Shown in pieces: positions 1 to 6,177 of a stretch of DNA of 7,303 nt. The notes beneath the pieces are model-generated. The model saw only the letters and a program-made list of their open reading frames with translations, was not told the origin of the DNA and did not search any database. Where the stretch lies: positions 1 to 7,303 of the forward strand of contig JALSNT010000592.1 in the NCBI GenBank assembly GCA_026986885.1. The letters are read 5' to 3'. The translations under genes and the position numbers were made by a program. The stretch's first letter is position 1; every line of letters starts with the position of its first letter. The stretch comes from Desulfobulbaceae bacterium (GTDB taxonomy: Bacteria > Desulfobacterota > Desulfobulbia > Desulfobulbales > Desulfobulbaceae).

Positions 1-340
1 AAGGCGGCAGATAGGTGAGCTTGTCACACATGGGATCCAACCACTCCCCCCAGGTAGAGACAAGGTTGCAGTTTCTTGCCACCAGGCCGTCCACCCCGTC
101 AAGCACGGCGGCCAGGGAAAAGATTATAATCGCGGCTGATTGAAATCCTGAAAAAAAATAAAGAATATATGCGATGATCGCCATGGCCGCCCGCCAGTAA
201 CAGATGGCGTTGGGATGGAGGAACTGTTGATGGGTAAGGATGTACTGTTGCACGGACTTCCTGCGGACCATCCTGAAACACCAGTAATAAAACACAAGGC
301 CGATGGCAGCAGCCAAAATAATGACCAGTAATCTTTCCAT
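1..340 (-). CDS. CDP-alcohol phosphatidyltransferase, N-terminal 113 codons (3' end outside window)
   Basis: Membrane enzyme that transfers a phosphatidyl group from CDP-diacylglycerol (or a related CDP-alcohol) to an acceptor alcohol, as in phospholipid headgroup synthesis. Translating from the ATG at 340 gives the full family signature D-G-x2-A-R-x8-G-x3-D-x3-D: D84, G85, A88, R89, G98, D102 and D106, preceded by D81. These are the metal- and CDP-binding residues. A hydrophobic N-terminal segment (about residues 4-20) precedes a basic stretch (R23-K28), followed by an N-x-I-x-x-x-R block (N44-R50), a membrane helix at about 53-63 and another at about 67-80. The extra N-terminal helix is unusual against short PgsA-type members. 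An overlapping frame starting at 377 lacks the motif and is a shadow. The start has only a weak GAG-type ribosome site. The gene lies 182 nt beyond ttrA in the same direction, behind a hairpin and a possible terminator, so it may be separately transcribed. The acceptor substrate cannot be told from this fragment. The family assignment is firm. Confidence 0.88.
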   Translation of the reverse strand, partial: MERLLVIILAAAIGLVFYYWCFRMVRRKSVQQYILTHQQFLHPNAICYWRAAMAIIAYILYFFSGFQSAAIIIFSLAAVLDGVDGLVARNCNLVSTWGEWLDPMCDKLTYLPP

Positions 341-381
341 GGGATATCTCGGAAACGAAGAACTGAAATAATATCATCTTA

Positions 382-449
382 AATTGAGAGATTTCATTGC
401 ATCCGGAGTCCGGCGCATCGGGACTCCGGATGGGGCAAAACGCTCAATT
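382..449. repeat. Strong stem-loop (12-bp perfect stem) with outer matching arms
   Basis: The inner arms CATCCGGAGTCC (400-411) and GGACTCCGGATG (421-432) are perfectly complementary around a 9-nt loop. Outside them, AATTGAG (382-388) and CTCAATT (443-449) are also complementary, separated from the inner stem by an unpaired or poorly paired 10-11 nt on each side. The whole forms an imperfect hairpin of about 68 nt. There is no T-run directly after the stem on either strand, so it is not a textbook intrinsic terminator. It could be a 3'-end-stabilising or Rho-associated structure behind ttrA, a leader hairpin for the downstream lipid gene, or a REP-like repeat unit. Whether it recurs in the genome cannot be seen here. 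Confidence 0.7.
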
Positions 450-483
450 CAGGTACGCATATCGAATACCGAACCGCAGAAGT

Positions 484-520
484 AAAAAACAGCGGCGCCG
501 GGAAAAAACTCCTGCTCCGC
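484..520 (-). terminator. Possible intrinsic terminator after ttrA
   Basis: Just past the ttrA stop codon, the minus strand reads GCGG (520-517), then an imperfectly paired interior including GGAG...TTCC, then CCGC (495-492), then TG and a run of six T residues (489-484). A stem followed by a U-tract fits a Rho-independent terminator, but the stem contains mismatches and bulges. It is therefore a weak candidate for ending the ttrBCA transcript. Confidence 0.35.
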
Positions 521-522
521 GA

Positions 523-3500
523 TCAGCCGATTCTGGTAATCTTTACCGGAATTGCCTGCCGGGTATTAGAGCCACAGACAAAGTCAGTGCTGAGAGCCAG
601 TTCCCGGTCCGGATCCATCAGACCGATCTTATTTAAAAAAACTCCTGTCTTACGAGAAGTAAGCCCTTTAAACACTACCCCGTTGATCTCCACATCAACG
701 GCCCCCTCACCAAGACGACCAGCACCCTGCTCAACCCCCACGGTGTCCGGATGCACCCCGTGCCGCAAACGCAGGTAGCCGGTGGTTTCTCCCTGCGCGG
801 AAGCGACCTTTACCAGATCACCATGACGCAAACCAAATGCTTCGGCAGTCTGCGGATTGATATCCACATAGGTGGTATATTTGATCTCCTTTAACCGGGA
901 ACTGGCCGTGTCCGGGGTGGCCAGCACATTGGACTTAAAGGCAAAGGCGGTTAAAGGAAATTTTTCCTTTGGATACAGGTCGGCGTAGCTTCTTCCCTTC
1001 ACCGTCTGCTGGCTATAATATTTAACAGTGCCGCTGTGACGCTCGCCCGTAAGGGAATTTTTGGTGGTGCCCACGGTTTCATTATATATCTGTATCGGTT
1101 TTTTGTAGCGGTGGGTGATAAACTCACCCTGATAACTCTCCTCTTTGCCCTGAAACCTGCCGCCCCTGGCCATAACATAGGCGGTCTTACGCCAGTTTGC
1201 GCCGCAGATACTTTTCAAAGAGGGAACATACTCTTCAATACCGCTGAGCTGAATATCCTCATCGGTCGCGTCCGGGACCGGGGTACCGTCCAGGGCGATA
1301 TTTTCAAAAACCCGCAGATAAATATCTTCGGGTCGGTCAAAGGAATACCAGGTACCGTCATTACCCTTAATGCTTTTCTTGCCGAATCCGGGCAGGTTCA
1401 ATCGCTTGCCCAGAGCAATGATAAAACTCAGCATCTCTATGGGTTGTCCATCCTTAAAAGTATCCTGCCTGGGTTTTATAACCGGAAAACGCAGACCGGT
1501 GATTTTGGTCTGATATCCGGCCCAGGCATGAACCACGCCCCACGTCTCATACAACACCGAATCCGGGATGATATAATCAGCGTATTTCGAGGTCTCGTTA
1601 ATAAACGGGTCCACGGCTATAAACAACGGCACCGCTTTTTTGGGATCTTTGATCAACTCTTCCAAATGGTTCTGACCACCGCTGGTACCGTACATGAAGT
1701 TGGAGTTCATGGTCAGCAGGACATCGAGCTTATACGGATATCCCTTGGCACTGTTGGTAACAACCTCACTCTCCAGCGCGTTGGTAAAGGGATACCAGGT
1801 ATCCTTTGCCGGATAGGGATTTTTCCCGGCCGCAACCTTGTTCTTGAATTCATTGGTTTTTTCATAGGCCATTCTCGTCTTGTCGATCCGGGTGGCCTTG
1901 ACCTTTGATTTTCCCTTATAGGCAAACAGATTATACCGTTTGCCGACAAAATCTTTGTAAGAGCCGCCGCCGGCACTCATACCGCCCTTATAGTTGAGAT
2001 TGCCGACCATGGCACCCAGCATCATCACCGCATAGGTGGTATAAAAGCCGGTGGTGTGCATGGTGCCGCCGTGGCAGTCCACGGAGGCCCGCCGGCCATG
2101 CGAGGTAAAATCAACGGCCACCTGCCGCATCCGCTCCACAGCAACGCCGCAGTCTCCGGCGTAATGCTCCATGGTGTAGGCATTAACATTTTCTTTCAAC
2201 TCATGAAATGCGGTCTGCACTTTACAGGTCCGGCCGTTGAGGTCAACCTCACCCTGGAAATCCAGAATAGCCTGGTTCACCCGGGGCGCCGGTTTGAGCT
2301 GATTGTCGGCTGCGTCAAGTACCATGGCAATCTTATTTTCCTTCAGGATATGGCCAAATCCTTCTTTATCCTGAATGATAAGATGAGTGGCGTTGGTCCA
2401 GGAGGCATCCCCCATCCTCTCCATGGCCTGGGCAGAGGGCATGGACAAATATTTACTGTTATACAGCTTATTATTGATAATTTCCTGCAGCACCCCCATG
2501 ACAAAGGCGAGATCCGTTCCCGGAATAATGGGTATCCAGTTACTCCTGGTACCGGCGGCCAGGGTATCGCTGTTGCCCTGCATGGGAGAAACGATCACAT
2601 ATTCAATATCGCCCTCGGTCCGGGCCCGACAGAGCAGTTTGCCCTGGCGCTTAAAGGGATTACCGGCCTGCCCCGGAGGTGTACCAATGCTGAGCAGGTA
2701 ACGGGTATGTTCAAAATCGGGCTTGAGATGTGGATATTTTTTAAAATTGCCCAGATATGCCGCTTCACCGGCCCGCATGGACAGACCGCAGATGGAGGTG
2801 TGCCCCATAAAATTTGCGGTGCCGAATGATTTAAGGAAGCGGTGAATAACGGTCTTAAAACGGCCTTCATGGGTGGTACCGATCATACAGAGACCGTTTG
2901 ATTTTGGGCCGAAGACAGGCTCATCGGGATTGATGGGGGTCGTGGTGTCCCGCACATCCTTCAATCCCTTAACCACTCCTTCGCCAAAGAGATCGCCGCC
3001 ATTGACGATCTCCTCGATGAGCTCCTCGATCTCAATCTCCTTCCACTTATTTTCGCCGCGCCTGCCAACCCGTTTCAAAGGTTTCAACACCCTGAAACTG
3101 TCGTCTATTTTATCAAAGATACTGTTGCCCCGGGCACAGACATTGGAACGGTATGTTGCAAAATTACCTTTTTGCGAGAGCAGACCATAACTCTCTTTTA
3201 TGCTGGTCGCATAGGGCAGCCAGGGATCGGTGGACAACAGGTTATAGGGATTACCCAGCACCCGGACGACTTTATCCGTTTTCTTGTCGATCTTGACCCG
3301 CACTCCGCACTGGGTGGTGCAGCCGATACAGGTTGTCGGACATATCTTGTAATCGCTGTTTTGGGTAAACTGATTTCCGGAAAAATCGTACTCTGCCTGC
3401 GGCGAGTTAAAATAAATGGAATCATCGGCTTTCTCACCCTTGTCGGACAGGGTGGATACGGCGGTCAGTGTTTCTTTATATCCGGCAACCGATGCCGCAC

Positions 3501-3549
3501 CAACCACTACGGCGGTGCCAACTAAAAATTTTCTTCTGCTATTTTGCAT
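523..3549 (-). CDS. ttrA: Tetrathionate reductase-type molybdopterin catalytic subunit A (TtrA)
   Basis: Large catalytic subunit (1008 aa) of a periplasmic bis-MGD oxidoreductase in the DMSO-reductase superfamily, expected to reduce tetrathionate to thiosulfate. It has a Tat signal (N-S-R-R-K-F-L, residues 3-9, then a hydrophobic stretch to about 23). A [4Fe-4S] motif follows: C74-x2-C77-x3-C81 with a distant fourth ligand C138 (C-A-R-G-N). The long C81-C138 spacing, the GNPYNLLSTDPWLPY block and the GGDLFGEG block are features I know from TtrA. Cys254 in HTSICGLS is the likely Mo/W ligand. The C-terminal molybdopterin-binding domain ends close to residue 1000, and the length matches Salmonella TtrA (about 1020 aa). 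The frame extends to a TTG at 3573, but the ATG at 3549 has a strong AGGAG six bases upstream and places the Tat motif at the N-terminus. It overlaps the ttrC stop by 11 nt. The closest alternatives are related sulfur-, selenate- or arsenate-reducing paralogues. The family is sure; the exact substrate is inferred. Confidence 0.92.
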   Translation of the reverse strand: MQNSRRKFLVGTAVVVGAASVAGYKETLTAVSTLSDKGEKADDSIYFNSPQAEYDFSGNQFTQNSDYKICPTTCIGCTTQCGVRVKIDKKTDKVVRVLGNPYNLLSTDPWLPYATSIKESYGLLSQKGNFATYRSNVCARGNSIFDKIDDSFRVLKPLKRVGRRGENKWKEIEIEELIEEIVNGGDLFGEGVVKGLKDVRDTTTPINPDEPVFGPKSNGLCMIGTTHEGRFKTVIHRFLKSFGTANFMGHTSICGLSMRAGEAAYLGNFKKYPHLKPDFEHTRYLLSIGTPPGQAGNPFKRQGKLLCRARTEGDIEYVIVSPMQGNSDTLAAGTRSNWIPIIPGTDLAFVMGVLQEIINNKLYNSKYLSMPSAQAMERMGDASWTNATHLIIQDKEGFGHILKENKIAMVLDAADNQLKPAPRVNQAILDFQGEVDLNGRTCKVQTAFHELKENVNAYTMEHYAGDCGVAVERMRQVAVDFTSHGRRASVDCHGGTMHTTGFYTTYAVMMLGAMVGNLNYKGGMSAGGGSYKDFVGKRYNLFAYKGKSKVKATRIDKTRMAYEKTNEFKNKVAAGKNPYPAKDTWYPFTNALESEVVTNSAKGYPYKLDVLLTMNSNFMYGTSGGQNHLEELIKDPKKAVPLFIAVDPFINETSKYADYIIPDSVLYETWGVVHAWAGYQTKITGLRFPVIKPRQDTFKDGQPIEMLSFIIALGKRLNLPGFGKKSIKGNDGTWYSFDRPEDIYLRVFENIALDGTPVPDATDEDIQLSGIEEYVPSLKSICGANWRKTAYVMARGGRFQGKEESYQGEFITHRYKKPIQIYNETVGTTKNSLTGERHSGTVKYYSQQTVKGRSYADLYPKEKFPLTAFAFKSNVLATPDTASSRLKEIKYTTYVDINPQTAEAFGLRHGDLVKVASAQGETTGYLRLRHGVHPDTVGVEQGAGRLGEGAVDVEINGVVFKGLTSRKTGVFLNKIGLMDPDRELALSTDFVCGSNTRQAIPVKITRIG

Positions 3550-4714
3550 GTGCTTCTCCTTTGTAACAATCAATCATCTCTTCATCCCAGGGAAAAATCA
3601 ACAGCACCACACAGATCAGGGCAACGAGAATACCCCAGTTGGCAAGCACGGATATGATGCTGTCCTGTCCCGAAAGTGGAGGGGCATAATGCAGAAAACC
3701 CGGAGTGGTTCTGGGGATGGTCTGGCCGCCGATTACCGTATTCCATCGGAAAATCCAGACCCCGACCGCCGTCACCAGACCGCCGAAATAAACCACCACG
3801 GGAATATTTTTCAGTTTGGTAAAGCCGATAATGAGCGGTACCAGCAGACAGAGAACATAGTCGATAAGCAAGGTATCCTGAAAATGGAGCGTAAAATAGC
3901 TGTACAGGGAATATTTTTCCCCATCGGCAAAGGTCAGGGAAAAGGTCAGCCACAAAAAACGCATGACCAGGTCAATGACGATAAACCAGGACAACAGGGT
4001 TGCCAGGGTTGCCACCATATTCCGATCAACCTGTTTTCTCTCCGAGAGGAAACGTTGAAAAAACGGGATGAGAAGAAGCAGAAGGCCGGTGCCCGACACC
4101 ATGGCCGAGGCTAAAAAGATAAGAGGCATCAGCGGCGTGTGCCACATGACATTGGCATGGACCACGCCGAGGATATAGCCGGTATAGCCGTGTACGGCCA
4201 GAGCCAGCGGGATGCCGATGGCGCCGAGAATAAAGCCGAGCCGGTGATCCTTCTGCAGCGCCTGTTCACTCAGATCCATGCGGCCAAAGGCCATCAGGCC
4301 GTAAAACAGCTTGGAAAGTCCGTTGCCGTTTTTTACTTTTTCAACAAAATATGGGCGATACAGCGCCTGAGCTTCGAAAAAAATAAGGATTGGATAGGCC
4401 AGCAGCAGCAAAACGCCCCACTTCATTGGAGAGGTGGCAAAATTTTCCCAGCCATACATGAAAAAATTCAGAATCCTGCCTGGTTGCCGCAAATCGTCTA
4501 TCAGGTTTAACGGGGCAGCCACCAGCAGGACAAAGGCCATCAGCAATGAAATTCCGGCAATGGGTTTGTATTTCTTCCAGCCGAATACATGGGCGAAACT
4601 GGAGATAATAAAGGCCGCGGCCGAGCTGCCGGTAAACCAGAAATAATTGGGGATATCAAGGCCCCAGGGCTTGGCAATAGTTATTGACGAGATAAGCGTA
4701 TTGAAACTATCCAT
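3539..4714 (-). CDS. ttrC: NrfD-type membrane anchor / quinol dehydrogenase subunit (TtrC)
   Basis: Integral membrane subunit (391 aa) of the NrfD/PsrC family. It oxidises menaquinol in the membrane and passes electrons to TtrB. About nine hydrophobic helices are visible, roughly at residues 24-45, 52-70, 98-116, 160-182, 197-222, 235-257, 282-303, 308-328 and 356-378. The segment HGYTGYILGVVHANVMWHTP, followed by a small-residue-rich helix (SAMVSGTG), is typical of NrfD proteins. A TTG at 4735 would lengthen it by seven codons. The ATG at 4714 is preferred because GGGGAGG (4730-4724) lies nine bases upstream. This start overlaps the ttrB stop by 8 nt (ATGGATAG), suggesting translational coupling. 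At 391 aa it is longer than Salmonella TtrC (about 340 aa), which may mean an extra helix or longer loops. The NrfD family is certain; the ttrC label follows from gene order and partners. Confidence 0.9.
   Translation of the reverse strand: MDSFNTLISSITIAKPWGLDIPNYFWFTGSSAAAFIISSFAHVFGWKKYKPIAGISLLMAFVLLVAAPLNLIDDLRQPGRILNFFMYGWENFATSPMKWGVLLLLAYPILIFFEAQALYRPYFVEKVKNGNGLSKLFYGLMAFGRMDLSEQALQKDHRLGFILGAIGIPLALAVHGYTGYILGVVHANVMWHTPLMPLIFLASAMVSGTGLLLLLIPFFQRFLSERKQVDRNMVATLATLLSWFIVIDLVMRFLWLTFSLTFADGEKYSLYSYFTLHFQDTLLIDYVLCLLVPLIIGFTKLKNIPVVVYFGGLVTAVGVWIFRWNTVIGGQTIPRTTPGFLHYAPPLSGQDSIISVLANWGILVALICVVLLIFPWDEEMIDCYKGEAHAK
3556..3560 (-). promoter_or_regulatory. Ribosome-binding site of ttrA, inside the end of ttrC
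   Basis: AGGAG on the minus strand is six bases before the ATG at 3549 and lies within the last codons of ttrC. It supports the ATG over the in-frame TTG at 3573 and implies coupled translation of ttrC and ttrA. Confidence 0.8.
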
Positions 4715-5513
4715 GGTTCTCGACCTCCCCGGCAACTTTCATCCATTCCCGTTCAACCCCTTCATTCTTCTTGACGATATCATCAAGATCAATGGTGGTG
4801 TCAAACAGCTCCACAACCTTGGAGTCCAGCCCGATATAAAACACCTGCGGTTTTGTCCCCTGGGCCTTTTTCAACACGGTTGTCGGCATGCTATGCAATA
4901 TTTTGTACACATCGGAGCCCTTATCGTTGAGATCGCCGAATATTCTGGCACCGCCGACACAGGTTTCCACACAGGCGGGTAACAAACCCGCGTCAACCCG
5001 CTGGGCACAGAAATTACATTTATCCGCGGTTTTTGTCCGTTTATTAAAAAACCGTTTATCATAGGGACAGGCGCTGATGCAGTACCCACAGCCCCAGCAT
5101 ACCGTATTGTCAACCACGACAATGCCGTCTTCCCGTTTGAAGGTAGCACCGGTGGGACAGACCGGCACGCATGCCGGCTCTTCACAGTGGTTGCACAACT
5201 GCGGCAGAAAGGCCTTGCGCACATCAGGATAGGCGCCCACCTCGGTTTCAGTAACAAAGGTCCGAAACTGCTCGGTCGGCACATTATTCTCCACCTTACA
5301 GACCGAGGTGCATGCCTGACAGCCGATACATTTTCGCAGGTCCAGCACCATGACAAAATGTCTGCCTTGCTGACCGATATACCGGGCATCTCCGGCATCA
5401 CGCCCCGGATTTTTCAGCGACAGGGCATTGGCCCTGGTGCCGGTAAGCAATGCCAGGCTTGTCGAGGCCAGACCGGCCTTCAAAAAACTCCTTCTCGAGT
5501 TATCATTCTCCAT
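4707..5513 (-). CDS. ttrB: Four-cluster [4Fe-4S] electron-transfer subunit B (TtrB)
   Basis: Periplasmic iron-sulfur subunit (268 aa) carrying electrons from TtrC to TtrA. It has its own Tat signal (N-S-R-R-S-F-L-K, residues 5-12, hydrophobic to about 24). Sixteen cysteines form four ferredoxin-type sets: C62/C65/C68/C72, C107/C110/C115/C119, C139/C142/C145/C149 and C166/C169/C181/C185. The blocks LDLRKCIGCQACT, REDGIVVVDN, ACPYDKRF, and LLPACVETCVGGARIFGD followed by VFYIGLDSKVVELFD match TtrB/PhsB/NrfC-type subunits. The last two are especially close to TtrB as I remember it from Salmonella (about 250 aa). The ATG at 5513 follows AAGGAG (5524-5519) with a 5-nt gap. It is the first recognised gene of ttrBCA. 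All sixteen ligands are present, so it should be functional. Confidence 0.93.
   Translation of the reverse strand: MENDNSRRSFLKAGLASTSLALLTGTRANALSLKNPGRDAGDARYIGQQGRHFVMVLDLRKCIGCQACTSVCKVENNVPTEQFRTFVTETEVGAYPDVRKAFLPQLCNHCEEPACVPVCPTGATFKREDGIVVVDNTVCWGCGYCISACPYDKRFFNKRTKTADKCNFCAQRVDAGLLPACVETCVGGARIFGDLNDKGSDVYKILHSMPTTVLKKAQGTKPQVFYIGLDSKVVELFDTTIDLDDIVKKNEGVEREWMKVAGEVENHG
4724..4730 (-). promoter_or_regulatory. Ribosome-binding site of ttrC, inside the end of ttrB
   Basis: GGGGAGG on the minus strand lies nine bases before the ATG at 4714 and within the last codons of ttrB. It decides the ttrC start against the upstream TTG at 4735, which has no comparable site. It also supports coupled translation of ttrB and ttrC. 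Confidence 0.8.
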
Positions 5514-5564
5514 CGTTTCTCCTTACAGATAATGGCCTTGTAAATAAAACCTGAATTGAGCATT

Positions 5565-6002
5565 TCACCCATCCGGGGTTCTGTCCACCTGCAAACGGCA
5601 AAAAGAGAAATGATTATAATTGCTTTTCTTTTTAAAGTGTTGCAGATTGATAAAACCCTGGGCAATGTCCGGCAAACACCGATACGGAAATACATCCTGT
5701 ATATTTTTTTTAACAGATAACATGCCGACAAGGGGATAGGAAGGGAAAAAATCATAACCTGTCATGGATACCCTATCATAGATATGATTCTTTTTGGGGA
5801 CCATGAATTTTTCCTGCACCAATCCTGCACACGTCGGACAATATCAGGCCCCCGGAAGCAGTTCCGGTTGTCAGTCTTTGCCTGGCAACCTGCCCGCTCT
5901 GGTCATTCCCATCGGCTGTATTATCATCCTGCCCGGGGCCTGGGGGATTTCCATTTCATCCCCAATCTGCAACACTTGTGCCCTGCATTGGAACCATTTT
6001 AA
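5565..6002 (-). pseudogene. TGA-interrupted minus-strand frame of unknown family between ttrB and wtpA
   Basis: One continuous minus-strand frame, from just after a TAA at 6005-6003 to a TGA ending at 5565, reads like protein but contains two internal TGA codons, at 5873-5871 and 5846-5844. The first block (43 codons) begins LKWFQCRAQV and includes GDEMEIPQAPGR. After the two TGAs comes YCPTCAGLVQEKF, a C-x2-C that resembles half of a zinc ribbon. It is followed by a 79-codon piece (ATG at 5804, weak AGGA site upstream) with many aromatic and basic residues. I recognise no family. Three explanations are possible: a decayed gene; a short intact gene starting at 5804 that would lead the ttr operon with a 51-nt gap to ttrB; or chance openness. 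UGA as selenocysteine is possible in this kind of organism but unsupported. No clear start codon with a good ribosome site exists for the upstream block. Confidence 0.25.
5775..5788. promoter_or_regulatory. 14-bp palindrome ATCATA-GA-TATGAT, possible operator
   Basis: A perfect 6+2+6 inverted repeat lies in the divergent intergenic region, about 260 nt upstream of ttrB. Symmetric sites of this size often bind dimeric regulators. It matches no regulator consensus I know (not FNR, CRP or ModE), and AT-rich palindromes of this length do arise by chance. Confidence 0.25.
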
Positions 6003-6086
6003 TTATTTGTTCTATTTGATATTGTTTCGAATTTGTTGCTTCTTATTCCGAATTTTCCGGTTTATCCGGGTTAGGAGTAATATATA

Positions 6087-6116
6087 TTGACGATATCACT
6101 CCCTCGGGTTTATCGT
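6087..6116 (+). promoter_or_regulatory. Candidate sigma70-type promoter of wtpA with overlapping inverted repeat
   Basis: TTGACG (6087-6092) matches five of six -35 consensus bases. TATCGT (6111-6116) matches four of six -10 bases, with an 18-nt spacer. Transcription would start near 6123, leaving a leader of about 55 nt before wtpA. The inverted repeat ACGATA (6090-6095) / TATCGT (6111-6116) overlaps both boxes, the geometry expected for a repressor operator. A further small hairpin, GGGTT/AACCC (6106-6110/6119-6123), overlaps the start region. Confidence 0.4.
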
Positions 6117-6177
6117 TGAACCCCATATCATTCAGTATGGCCGGATACAACTCGCTGAAGACAACAATAGGGAAAAG

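Larger units (their letters stand above)
5514..6177. other. Divergent intergenic region between ttrB and wtpA
   Basis: This 664-nt region should hold the promoters of both operons. The parts flanking ttrB (5514-5800) and wtpA (6001-6177) are AT-rich, while 5803-6000 is clearly richer in GC and holds several short stem-loops: CCGGAA/TTCCGG (5852-5857/5862-5867), GGGGAT/ATCCCC (5943-5948/5958-5963) and CCAAT/ATTGG (5962-5966/5987-5991). Two short palindromes, ATCATA-GA-TATGAT (5775-5788) and ATACA-TCC-TGTAT (5690-5702), are candidate protein-binding sites. A TATAAT on the minus strand (5618-5613) could be a -10 box for ttrB, but no good -35 accompanies it. I see no convincing Moco riboswitch core (no GCCUCCC-type conserved segment), FNR box or ModE box. 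Confidence 0.5.

Noticed and set aside
1036..2829. Long plus-strand frames (290 and 257 codons) opposite ttrA.
   Set aside because: They are antisense to a gene with complete catalytic and cofactor motifs. Their translations show no recognisable domains and their length follows from the codon use of ttrA.
3416..4114. Plus-strand 232-codon frame opposite ttrC.
   Set aside because: It is antisense to a clear NrfD-family membrane protein and shows no plausible start site or domain of its own.
5690..5711. Weak plus-strand terminator (ATACA-TCC-TGTAT followed by a run of eight T).
   Set aside because: The stem is only five AT-rich pairs, and no plus-strand gene upstream would need termination there. 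More likely an AT-rich spacer or operator-like palindrome.
5844..5873. SECIS element after an in-frame TGA, implying a selenoprotein.
   Set aside because: The hairpin after the first TGA has a 4-nt loop (CTGC) about nine bases downstream, closer than usual and without the expected loop GU. The second TGA has no obvious hairpin, and there is no recognised selenoprotein family. It is kept only as a question in the findings.
5883..5896. Possible sigma54 promoter (TGGCA ... GC with the GG-N10-GC spacing) on the plus strand.
   Set aside because: The -12 element reads CCGC instead of TTGC and the site lies almost 300 nt from wtpA. The match is too weak, and the sigma70-like site at 6087-6116 is better placed.
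5803..6090. Plus-strand open frame with a few cysteines (C-N-T-C near its middle) and a hydrophobic stretch.
   Set aside because: It is antisense to the protein-like minus-strand frame, has only a poor start context, and ends in AT-rich sequence that yields Phe/Ile/Leu runs by composition. I judge it a shadow or chance frame.
5992..6177. Moco (molybdenum cofactor) riboswitch in the wtpA leader.
   Set aside because: I could not find the conserved core segments of that RNA, and the probable leader from the candidate promoter is only about 55 nt, too short for it.
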